From positions 1-61,476 of the forward strand of contig DCAA01000031.1 in NCBI GenBank assembly GCA_002311345.1: 61,476 nt of DNA, in the 5' to 3' direction. The translations under genes and the position numbers were made by a program. The notes below the pieces were generated by a model. That model was not told the origin of the DNA. It ran no database searches and saw only the letters and a program-made list of their open reading frames with translations. The DNA is from Planctomycetes bacterium UBA1146. Lineage in GTDB: Bacteria > Planctomycetota > UBA8108 > UBA1146. The first letter of the stretch is position 1, and the number at the start of each line of letters is the position of its first letter. Of this stretch, positions 35,582 to 43,887 are shown in pieces.

Positions 35582-36877
35582 TCAGGGAACCTCGGTATAT
35601 TTGCCGCGTGTTCGCCGTGAAAGTTCTTCGAGAAATCCCCCGGCATTGCCAGAGGTTGCCTTGAATCCGACGGAATGAATCGGGATATGTTCGAACCGGT
35701 TGATCTCTTCAATATGGTCGAGCAATTGTTCTGGATCGATGGGATCCTTGACCCGAAACGGCATCCCGTCCGAGAGCAGCACTATTGTACGAACACCTGG
35801 AATCTTGAATGCGGAGTCGAGAGCCAGGTCCGTGGACGTGAAGCCTTGCGGATCAAACCCATCGACAAACTTTATGGCGCGTCTCTTCTGATCAGGGGTC
35901 GCCGAAACCAGTTGGTCTGACATCCTGTTTACATCTCTATCGAAAGTCAGCAGGCAAAACCGGAAAGAACGCGGCAATTCACGGATCATCCGCTTCAGTT
36001 CTCTTTGCACCCGCCTCAACCTCATTCGCGAGTTCGGCAACTCGTCGTTTGCATCTTTTTTCTTGTTAACAGAATCAACTCCGGTACCGCGCCCCCCTTT
36101 CTTGCCATCCCCTTCACCTTCAGGAAGAGGGTCCTTCTCCTGCATCGAGATGCTGGTATCGAGTACGAAGACGATCTTCTCACTGACCAGTTCTTGCCCG
36201 AAGAAACTGGGAGGATCGATCTTCACGCCGGTACCCTTCAAAACGATCTTGGTTGCATCGACCTTTTTTCCCTTCGTGAGAGTTTTCTTGTTCCCTTTCC
36301 ACAGGGCATCCCATTCCGAAGCGGCGAACAGATCGGCACCGGTCAAATCCGATAGCATCTCGCGGATTCGCTCGGCAACCACCGAGAGATCGCGATCACG
36401 ATCCTCCTGATGTTTGAGGGCGCGAATCATGTGGGGGATGGAACCCGGGTGCGACTTGAGACGAAGAGCTTCGATGGCACAGAGGGCGACACTGTCTTCT
36501 TCGTCGTAGAGGGCTTGCAGAACCACACGGAAACACTCCGCCTCCGAGCGCTCGGCGAGAAACCCTATGAGGAGGTCCCGGACCTCCTTGCGTGGATGCT
36601 GGTTGGCCTGGGTACACAGCCAATCGAGGCCACTGCCCGGTTGCAACCCGACCAGCCCTGCGATGGCAGCCTTCTCCACCACCGCATCATCCGCCAGCAG
36701 CGCCACCACGATGACCTCTTCGATGGCAGAAGAAGTCCCCTCGGCAGCCAGAACCTCGACCGCTGCCCGGACCGCATCGGCCCGAGCGGAAGCCACAGCT
36801 TTTTCGAGGGTGGAATCGATCCGCTCCATCGCCGGAGAGAGCAGTGATGACAGCACCAGAAGTACGGCCATGTTCAT
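35582..36877 (-). CDS. Secreted HEAT-repeat and von Willebrand factor A protein (small)
   Basis: GGAGAG precedes the ATG at 36877 (a second ATG at 36871 is equally spaced from it), which opens a short signal peptide (MAVLLVLSSLLSPA). Residues 25-180 are HEAT-like helices (DAVVEKAAIAGLVGL, DEEDSVALCAIEALRLKS). After a basic linker comes a VWA domain with MIDAS DTSISM at 240-245 and LLSDGMPF further on. The insert after the MIDAS is rich in Gly, Lys and Asp (EGDGKKGGRG). Domain order and export match the larger protein at 13754-16078, pointing to a family of metal-dependent adhesion-type proteins in this organism. Confidence 0.82.
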   Translation of the reverse strand: MNMAVLLVLSSLLSPAMERIDSTLEKAVASARADAVRAAVEVLAAEGTSSAIEEVIVVALLADDAVVEKAAIAGLVGLQPGSGLDWLCTQANQHPRKEVRDLLIGFLAERSEAECFRVVLQALYDEEDSVALCAIEALRLKSHPGSIPHMIRALKHQEDRDRDLSVVAERIREMLSDLTGADLFAASEWDALWKGNKKTLTKGKKVDATKIVLKGTGVKIDPPSFFGQELVSEKIVFVLDTSISMQEKDPLPEGEGDGKKGGRGTGVDSVNKKKDANDELPNSRMRLRRVQRELKRMIRELPRSFRFCLLTFDRDVNRMSDQLVSATPDQKRRAIKFVDGFDPQGFTSTDLALDSAFKIPGVRTIVLLSDGMPFRVKDPIDPEQLLDHIEEINRFEHIPIHSVGFKATSGNAGGFLEELSRRTRGKYTEVP

Positions 36878-36986
36878 ACTCTCTCCTTCCGGACCCCGAG
36901 TGTACCGAGATGAGGGTTCGAAGGGGAGCAGGTGCCTGTTGCCAGCCGTCGACATATCACCCATCCTCACTATACCGAGAGGAGAG

Positions 36987-39677
36987 ATGATGAAACCGCG
37001 CCCTGTCCCGATGACTTTGCTGATGCTGGCGGTCCTGCTCATCGCGTCGGCCGCAAACGGCCAGTCGATATCGCTCGACTGGAAGAACTCTCCCGATCGA
37101 ACCTGGAGCGGATCTCAGTGGAACTCGAACCGCCTACAGGACTGGGCCGTCAGCGACGGTCAACTGCGCTGCATCAACTCCCGTCCTCATGATCCGGTAC
37201 GCACCACCATCCTGCTGACTACGGATTGCGATTCTTCCCGTGGTGGTTTCGCCTTCGCCACCGAGATCGCAGCGGGCTGGAGTGAGGCCAGAGAAGGCTC
37301 CTTCGGAGGTATCCTGTTCGGGATCGGCGGGCAAGAGGTCGATCACAGGATCCGCTCCATCGTTCACGACAAACCGGCTGCAGATGGAGGCATCCTGGCC
37401 GTGGTGCATCCTGATGGCAGGGTCGGTTTCCGCAACTTCACCACCGGTGGTGGGGGCGGCTCCTGGTCGATCGGTGGACCGCTCGAAAAAGGGCGCGGGT
37501 CTCTACTGCCGAACCAGGTCCAGAGCGGGGATGGCGGCCAGGGGCCGTGGATCCTGCGCCTGACCCAGACCCAACCCCTGACCAACAATCCTGAATCCGC
37601 GAACACCTACCGGGTGCTACTCACCGCCACCCAGGTAAAGAGCGGGAATCTGATCTCCTCGGCGTCACTCTCTGGCGTGTCTCCAGCACAACTCAGTGGA
37701 TCCTTCGGCCTGGCCAGTCACCTCGGGGGAACCAATAACTCCGAGGGATGGTCCTTCAAGAAACTGCAGGCGAACGGGTTCGGCCTGGTTGCCCATCCAG
37801 AACGCGCACTGGGACCGATCTATGGGGTTCAGTATTGCCTCTCTCGCGACAAGAACGGCACCCACGAATGGAAACTGACCGCTCAACTGGCCCCCATCTC
37901 GAGCGGCGAAATCGTTTCCTGCGAACTACTGGTCGCCAAAGAAGATGAATGGCAAACGGTCGCAAGCAGTGACTTCGAACCACTGTCTCGAACCGTCAAC
38001 TTCAGGGTCAAAGGCTGGAAAGCAGACCGGGACCACCGATACAAGGTGCGATGCCGTCTGCGAGATCGACAGGGAGTCGAGACGGACCACGACTATGCCG
38101 GACAGGTGCGAGCTGAACCCGATGCCGATGGCGAACCGATCGTCATCGGTCTGATCTCGTGCATGAAAAACTTCACCGGCCAGCTGGCATGGAACTCATC
38201 GTCGATCTGGTTTCCTCATCAGCAGGTCGCCGAAGGTGTAGCCGCTCACGATCCAGACCTGCTGTGCTTCGCCGGAGACCAGATCTACGAGGGAGATATC
38301 TCGCGCGCCGAAAGAAGCCCCCCCGACAAGATGTTGCTCGACTACCACACCAAGTTCCTGCGCTGGTACCGATCCTTCGGCGAACTGACTCGTAATACCC
38401 CCTGCATCACCATCCCTGATGACCATGATGTCTATCACGGCAACATCTGGGGTGCCGGCGGCAAGAGGGGGCGCAAGGAACCGGGCACCACTGCACAGGA
38501 TTCTGGCGGTTACAAGCTCGCCCCTCGTGAGGTCAATGCCATCCACCGGACCCAGACGTCTCACCTGCCCGATCCTCTCATCGATGGTCCCATCGGCGCG
38601 GGCTACAGCGTCTACACGACCCGGGTCGAATATGCGGGGCTCTCCATCGCGGTGATCTCCGATCGACAGTTCAAGAGCGCACCACGCCCCTCTGTACCGG
38701 AGGGAAATGTCGTCAACGGCTGGTTCAGGAATCCGGACTTTGACCCGAAGGACGCCGACCTTCCCGGGCTCCAGTTGCTCGGGCAGGCGCAGGAGAAGTT
38801 CCTCGACGAGTGGGCGCTCGACTGGGGATACGGAGCACAGTGGAAGTTCCTGCTCTCCCAGACTCCCTTCTCCAATGTCGCCACCTTGCCGCCGGGAAAA
38901 ACCGGCGGCATCACGCCGAGTTTACCCATCGTCGAAGTCGGAGGCTGGCCAGAGGGCGAACTGCCCGTCGCCGATTGTGATTCCGGCGGCTGGCCGCAAT
39001 CACCGAGAAACGAGGCGATCCGGTTGCTGAGAAAAGCACGCGCTTTCCATCTCGCCGGCGATCAGCACCTCTCGTCGTGCATCCGCTATGGCGTCGATGA
39101 GTTCCGTGATGCAGGGGTCGCCTTTGCCGGTCCAGCAGTGGCGAACACCTGGCCGAGGCGTTGGTTCCCCTCCACCGAAGGCAGCGGCGAGAAGGTCAGC
39201 GAGCATCGTGGCAGCGGCGACTACATCGACGGCTTCGGCAACAAGATGACGGTGCTGGCGGTCGGCAATCCCTATCACACTGGCAGACAGCCGGCCCGAC
39301 TACTCGACCGGGGACCCGGCTGGGGCATCGTTCGCATCGACAACAACAAGCGTGAGGTCACCTTCGAATCGTGGCCACGCTGGTGCAAACCGGGCGACCC
39401 CGATAGCGCCCAGTACCCGGGCTGGCCCATCACCGTCACGCAGCATTCTCTCGACGGACGCAAACCGTATGCACGGCTCGAGCCAGTCAAGGAGATGGAT
39501 GGGATGACCGTGGTCAGTGTGGTCAACAGCGACAACAGCGAAGCGCTGTACAGTTACCGGCTGCGGCCCGATGAGGTGTGGGCACCCCCGGTCTTTTCGG
39601 CCGGCACCTATCACATCATTCTCGCCAACCTGGAAGAGAATCGCTGGAAGTTGTTGCCGCAACAGATCATTCCCTGA
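36987..39677 (+). CDS. Secreted PhoD-like phosphatase with N-terminal beta domain
   Basis: GAGAGGAG precedes tandem ATGs, and the product opens with a signal peptide (TLLMLAVLLIASAANG). Residues about 30-260 look like a laminin-G-type beta sandwich (GGFAFATEIAAGWSEA), then a linker domain, then a PhoD-like metallophosphatase (about 385-760): GLISCMKNF, FAGDQIYEGD near 429, PDDHDVYHGN near 477 and AGDQHLSS. At 896 residues it is much longer than plain PhoD, because of the extra N- and C-terminal domains. It probably hydrolyses phosphodi- or monoesters outside the cell. The candidate selenoprotein begins 27 bases downstream. Confidence 0.87.
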   Translation: MMKPRPVPMTLLMLAVLLIASAANGQSISLDWKNSPDRTWSGSQWNSNRLQDWAVSDGQLRCINSRPHDPVRTTILLTTDCDSSRGGFAFATEIAAGWSEAREGSFGGILFGIGGQEVDHRIRSIVHDKPAADGGILAVVHPDGRVGFRNFTTGGGGGSWSIGGPLEKGRGSLLPNQVQSGDGGQGPWILRLTQTQPLTNNPESANTYRVLLTATQVKSGNLISSASLSGVSPAQLSGSFGLASHLGGTNNSEGWSFKKLQANGFGLVAHPERALGPIYGVQYCLSRDKNGTHEWKLTAQLAPISSGEIVSCELLVAKEDEWQTVASSDFEPLSRTVNFRVKGWKADRDHRYKVRCRLRDRQGVETDHDYAGQVRAEPDADGEPIVIGLISCMKNFTGQLAWNSSSIWFPHQQVAEGVAAHDPDLLCFAGDQIYEGDISRAERSPPDKMLLDYHTKFLRWYRSFGELTRNTPCITIPDDHDVYHGNIWGAGGKRGRKEPGTTAQDSGGYKLAPREVNAIHRTQTSHLPDPLIDGPIGAGYSVYTTRVEYAGLSIAVISDRQFKSAPRPSVPEGNVVNGWFRNPDFDPKDADLPGLQLLGQAQEKFLDEWALDWGYGAQWKFLLSQTPFSNVATLPPGKTGGITPSLPIVEVGGWPEGELPVADCDSGGWPQSPRNEAIRLLRKARAFHLAGDQHLSSCIRYGVDEFRDAGVAFAGPAVANTWPRRWFPSTEGSGEKVSEHRGSGDYIDGFGNKMTVLAVGNPYHTGRQPARLLDRGPGWGIVRIDNNKREVTFESWPRWCKPGDPDSAQYPGWPITVTQHSLDGRKPYARLEPVKEMDGMTVVSVVNSDNSEALYSYRLRPDEVWAPPVFSAGTYHIILANLEENRWKLLPQQIIP

Positions 39678-39703
39678 GGAAGGGCTGCAAAGGAGACCAT
39701 CGC

Positions 39704-40849
39704 ATGAATTTGCCGGGGTTATTGCTGGCGCTGTGCATCTACTTCCCGGTGACTTCAGGTCCCTTCGTGGACAAACTCTCAGAAGCGGAGTTCGGGCGCT
39801 TGCACGAGCAACTGCAGGCTTCCAGCGAGGTCCCCTGGCGAACCATCCCGTGGAAGATCTCGCTGCTCGATGCCCAGCGCGCTTCGCTAAGCCAGAAGAA
39901 ACCGATCTTCATCTGGGCGATGGACGGGCACCCGCTCGGCTGCACCTGAAACAATGGAGTGCTTGACCGTGCGTCAACCTTCGCCGACCCCGAGATCGTT
40001 CAACTGCTGAAGTCCCGATTCATCGCGGTCGCCATCGACCAGGCCTACCACAGACGCCAGCAAGATGCAGAAGGGGAGTTCTATCGCAAGATCGCCGGCC
40101 AGGGTCCGCGCCGCGATTTCAAGAAGACGACCCAGGGGCTCTATCTCGCCACCGCCAGTGGCAAACTGCTGGGCTTCAACAACAACCGTGGTGGCGATCG
40201 TATCAAAGCCCTGATGAAGAAGGCGCTCGAACAGTTTCAGCCACCGACGGCGACACCGATCGAAGCGGGGCCAGTCGATGACCGCTACCATGCACCTCTA
40301 CCCGAGGGCGGGATGGTCGTGCGGGTACAGGCAAAGATCCTTGGCGGCTACGAGCCAACGACCGACTACTGGAGCAAGATCTATCAGGACTCTCTGTCAC
40401 GCGACAATCTGTGGGTGACGGCGGCGGAGCAGGAAGCGATGGTGGCCGGTCGCCTGCCTCCATCGCTGCAGCAGCGGCTGGTGCGCTTTCACCTGATCGA
40501 CAACACCCGCGGTGAACCTCAGATGTGGAAAGCAGAAGAGATCACTTCCCTCGATCTTTCGCTCGAGAAAGGTCTGCTGAGCGGAACCGTGCACCTCGAA
40601 ACCGCATCCGGCAACCGCGGCTATAAGGCCAACCTGCTCGGCCATATCGAGCACAAAAATGGCAAGATCACGCGTTTCGATCTCGTCGCACACGGACAGT
40701 TCTGGGGCGAATGCACCTACACCCCCGGAGCCCCGAACGGGAAGTTCCCGCTGGCGGTCTCCTTCACCCTCGCCGATGGCAGTGATGTGGCCGACGGTGT
40801 GCCACCAAAGGGATCGCGCGGTTGGGTGGAGGGCTACCTGCAGCCATAG
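39704..40849 (+). CDS. Candidate selenoprotein: exported thioredoxin-like protein with CxU motif
   Basis: Two frames, 39704-39949 and the open stretch to 40849, are in the same frame and separated only by one TGA at 39947-39949. Read through it, they give a single 381-residue protein with selenocysteine at 82. AAGGAG precedes the ATG, and 1-18 is a signal peptide. The context is that of a thioredoxin fold: KKPIFIWAMDGHPLGCT-U-NNGVLDRASTF, then DPEIVQLLKSRFIAVAID, putting C80 and U82 at the redox-active turn. A stem-loop follows the TGA. Residues 150-381 are an unknown domain (KILGGYEPTTDYW, HGQFWGECTY). Alternatives are a true stop with a dead fragment, or a sequence error. It probably shares a transcript with the PhoD-like gene. 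Confidence 0.75.
39947..39982 (+). promoter_or_regulatory. Possible bacterial SECIS stem-loop after the in-frame TGA
   Basis: TTGAC (39963-39967) pairs perfectly with GTCAA (39973-39977) around the loop CGTGC, with a weaker lower stem (GGAGTG against CCTTC, one bulge, one mismatch and one G-U pair). Eighteen bases separate the TGA from the apical loop, and G is the second loop base. Known bacterial SECIS elements have the loop about 16-37 bases after the UGA, with a G in the first two loop positions. Confidence 0.5.
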
Positions 40850-40920
40850 GCTGCCGCGGTGAGGATAAGTGCCGCCACGACCACGAAGTATCGGCACACT
40901 CATCCGGTAAGTGAAGGACC

Positions 40921-41652
40921 TCAGGATCGAACGCGATAACGATCCACCCGCACACTCTTGCCGGAAAAGGTCGCTTCCGGCTGTAGCGACTCGGTGATGG
41001 GGGGAGCCTTCAGCGACCGTTTCACCACGACCCGCTCGGTGGCCACTTTCATCGCCAGCGAGAAGAGTTCCTCATCTTGCTGGATATTGGCCCCTTCCCC
41101 GACCAGCAGGCGTATTAGCGTCGCCTCCTTCTTGACCGCGGCACGCCCCTTCCCCTCGGGAAACATCGGATCGAGAAGGACGATATCCGGTCGCTGGCTC
41201 CGGTCGATCGCCTGCAAGAGGGCTCCCCTGGAATCCTCGATGCGAACCGTCAGTCGTCCGGCTGCCGCTGCGATGTCACCGCTAGCAGCCAACGCTCGCC
41301 GATGACCATCGAGCAACAGCATGCCGAGGAATGGATCACGTTCGAAGGCGACGACACGACAACCCAGTAACGCCAACGTCATCGCATCTCGTCCCAGTCC
41401 TGCGGTCACATCCCACACCACAGATGGCTCTTCCTCTGCTGAACGCAAGACGGCTCGCGCCAGCAATCCGCTACGACCCTGCGACGCCCTGCGCTGAATC
41501 GACGCCGAAGCAAGATCAACGGTGACGGAACCGACACTGCGACCATCGACAGACGATACCGTCAGCCCTTCGGACAGGGCAACAAAACGCAACGAAGGCT
41601 CACCTTGCCCTGGAGAAATCTCGAAGAGAACGGTGGATCGTTCGGGAGCCAT
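40921..41652 (-). CDS. rsmJ: RsmJ-like 16S rRNA methyltransferase
   Basis: RsmJ methylates the exocyclic amine of a guanosine near the 3' end of 16S rRNA (G1516 in E. coli). Family marks are VDLASASIQRR, the SAM-binding DVTAGLGRDAMTLALLGCRVVAFERDP by its parts (TAGLGRD, FERDP), the catalytic LLDPMFPEGKGRAAVKKE, and the C-terminal RVVVKRSLKAPP. The start at 41652 gives 243 residues, the usual RsmJ length; in-frame codons at 41709 and 41793 are possible, but the last would overlap the divergent gene. Whether G1516 is the target here is inferred from the family. Confidence 0.85.
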   Translation of the reverse strand: MAPERSTVLFEISPGQGEPSLRFVALSEGLTVSSVDGRSVGSVTVDLASASIQRRASQGRSGLLARAVLRSAEEEPSVVWDVTAGLGRDAMTLALLGCRVVAFERDPFLGMLLLDGHRRALAASGDIAAAAGRLTVRIEDSRGALLQAIDRSQRPDIVLLDPMFPEGKGRAAVKKEATLIRLLVGEGANIQQDEELFSLAMKVATERVVVKRSLKAPPITESLQPEATFSGKSVRVDRYRVRS

Positions 41653-41791
41653 GTCTCGATCCTGCCCGATCCCGTCCGGGAGGAAAGCCTCTGAAACAGA
41701 AAACACCATGAAAACGACGGTCCGAAGGCCATCCGTTTCCGGATGACAATTGAGAGAAATCCCCGCCAAGGTTTCTGATATGGAGATCGCC

Positions 41792-43672
41792 ATGACAAAT
41801 CGCCGTCACCTACACGTTCTTTGTCTACTTCTCAGTCCCCTCTTCATGTCACTCCTGTTCACTGCGCAAGCTGCCCACGTCAGCGCAGAGGAGATCTGCT
41901 TCAATGGCATCGATGACGACGCAGATGCACTCATCGACTGCGATGACCCCGAATGCCAGCCCGGTTATTTCACTAAGAGTATCGAAGAGCTCGGGGCCTC
42001 GGACAGCCATAACGTTGCACTCGGGGATTTAGACGCCGATGGCGACATCGATGCCTTCATCGCCAACAAGAACGGCCAGGGCAACACCGTATGGATCAAC
42101 GATGGGTACGGAAATTTCACGGACAGCGGTCAGGCGCTTGGGAGTTCCGACAGCTTTGATTGCCAACTCGCCTATCTCGACGGCGATCTCGATCTCGACG
42201 CCTATGTGGTCAATAACGGTCAACCCAATCGCATCTGGTTGAATGATGGGTCCGGAAATTTCACGGACAGCGGTCAGGCGCTTGGATCTTCGAAGAGTCG
42301 TGGCGTGGAACTGGGAGATCTCAACGGTGATCACTACATCGATGCGTTCGTGGTTAACGTTAATGAACCCAACCGGGTGTGGACCAACGATGGGTCCGGA
42401 GTATTCACCGATGGCGGTCAGGGGTTGGGGATGTCGGCCAGTCTCGATGTTGCGCTCGGCGACATCGACTCCGATGGCGATCTCGATGCGTATGTCGCCA
42501 ATGGCGCTTTTCAAAACAACATTCTGTGGATCAACCAGTGGGACGGTCAGATAGGAACACTCGGCCTGTTCGAGGACAGCAATCAGGATTTGGGCGCTTT
42601 AAATAGTCAAGACGTTGCTCTCGAAGATCTCGATGGCGATGGCGATCTCGATGCCGTCGTCGTAAATCTCAACCAGAGCAATTATGTCTGGATCAATGAA
42701 GACGGCGACTTCAGCCAGGGCCAGGAGCTGGGGATGGGGGCCAGCTGGGGCGTCGACATCGGAGATCTCGATGGGGATCAATGGCCCGATGTGTTCATTG
42801 CCAACTACGACGAACCCCATCGTGTCTGGTTCAACAACCAGAACGGCAGCCTCTCCGATAGCGGCCAAGCGCTGGGGCAGGCGATCAGTAGTACTGTTGT
42901 TCTCGAGGATCTCGATGGCGATGGTGACCTGGATGCCTTTGTCACGAACATGCAAGCCAACCACGTCTGGATCAACAACATGGCGCAAGCCTGTAACTCC
43001 GATCTGGATGGAGACGGGATTCCCAATCAATGTGATATAGACCTGTCCCTTGGCGCTGATTGTGACCAGGACGGTCAGGTCGATAGCTGTCAGCCCGATA
43101 GTGATGGCGATGGACTCATCGATTCGTGTGATTCCGATCTCGATGGCGACGGCATTCTGAATGACTGCGATCTCGACCAAACCCCTGGCGATGACTGCGA
43201 TCTCGATGGGCAAGTCGATGCCTGTCAGGCAGATACGGATACCGATGGCACCATCGATCCCTGCGATGACGATCTCGATGGCGATGGCGTTCCCAACGAT
43301 TGCGACACGGATCAGACGGCCGGGCCAGATTGTGATGGGAATGGAACCGTAGATGACTGCGATCCGGATGTGAATGCCAATGGCATCCCGGAAGCCTGTG
43401 AAGTCTTCCGTCGTGGCGATGTGAACACCGACAGCTCCGTCAACATCGCCGATCCCATTGCGCTGATATATTTCGTGCTTGGCGCATCGGAGATCTCATG
43501 TGTCGACGCTGCCGACGTCAACGACAACGGCAATGTGAACATCGTCGACATTGTCCACCTACTGATGGCCATTATGGACGGCGCACCATCCATTCCCGCC
43601 CCCGGTCCAATAAACTGCGGCACCGATCCGACGGCGGACACCCTGATGTGTGATAGTTACGATGGATGCTAA
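41792..43672 (+). CDS. Secreted FG-GAP/VCBS repeat protein with thrombospondin-3-like and dockerin-like regions
   Basis: GGAG precedes the ATG at 41792, which opens a signal peptide (LLLSPLFMSLLFTAQA). Of 626 residues, 35-60 are a Cys/Asp-rich cap (CFNGIDDDADALIDCDD); 65-400 about seven FG-GAP repeats, each with a DLDGDGDLDAFV-type calcium loop and a VWINDGSGNFTDSGQALG-type turn; 410-535 acidic thrombospondin type-3-like repeats (DSDGDGLIDSCDSDLDGDG by parts); and 540-626 the dockerin-like module (DVNTDSSVNIADPI, DVNDNGNVNIVDIV). It should be a calcium-rigid beta-propeller displayed outside the cell. Near-identical DNA segments between repeats (GGTCAGGCGCTTGG) suggest recent internal duplication. 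Confidence 0.87.
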   Translation: MTNRRHLHVLCLLLSPLFMSLLFTAQAAHVSAEEICFNGIDDDADALIDCDDPECQPGYFTKSIEELGASDSHNVALGDLDADGDIDAFIANKNGQGNTVWINDGYGNFTDSGQALGSSDSFDCQLAYLDGDLDLDAYVVNNGQPNRIWLNDGSGNFTDSGQALGSSKSRGVELGDLNGDHYIDAFVVNVNEPNRVWTNDGSGVFTDGGQGLGMSASLDVALGDIDSDGDLDAYVANGAFQNNILWINQWDGQIGTLGLFEDSNQDLGALNSQDVALEDLDGDGDLDAVVVNLNQSNYVWINEDGDFSQGQELGMGASWGVDIGDLDGDQWPDVFIANYDEPHRVWFNNQNGSLSDSGQALGQAISSTVVLEDLDGDGDLDAFVTNMQANHVWINNMAQACNSDLDGDGIPNQCDIDLSLGADCDQDGQVDSCQPDSDGDGLIDSCDSDLDGDGILNDCDLDQTPGDDCDLDGQVDACQADTDTDGTIDPCDDDLDGDGVPNDCDTDQTAGPDCDGNGTVDDCDPDVNANGIPEACEVFRRGDVNTDSSVNIADPIALIYFVLGASEISCVDAADVNDNGNVNIVDIVHLLMAIMDGAPSIPAPGPINCGTDPTADTLMCDSYDGC

Positions 43673-43732
43673 TCGGGAGTAGAAAATAGAACGACTGAAT
43701 AAAGGCTCTTTTGTTTCCGAGTCCAGCCTATC

Positions 43733-43769
43733 CGGTGTGACCTCGACAGCGGTGGCCGTGGTCACACCG
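43733..43769. repeat. Perfect 10-base inverted repeat upstream of the SSS transporter gene
   Basis: CGGTGTGACC at 43733-43742 and GGTCACACCG at 43760-43769 are perfect inverted copies separated by 17 bases. No T run follows on either strand, so it is not a clear rho-independent terminator. It lies between the FG-GAP gene stop (43672) and the transporter start (43888), and could be an operator or a transcript-end hairpin. Confidence 0.45.
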
Positions 43770-43887
43770 AACTAGACCAGAAAGGCTCGGACATTCCCGG
43801 TCATCCCCCCGCGATCGTGCACCCTGCATCCAAACGAAGTGGGAAGCAAGTCCCTCCAACAAAACTCCCGAGCGTGTAGGATCCGAC

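Noticed and set aside
39704..40849. Reading this region as two separate genes, or as a pseudogene
   Set aside because: Both parts are in one frame, the second part lacks its own ribosome site, and the TGA falls at the thioredoxin active-site turn with a stem-loop after it. Selenocysteine explains this better, although a sequence error cannot be excluded.
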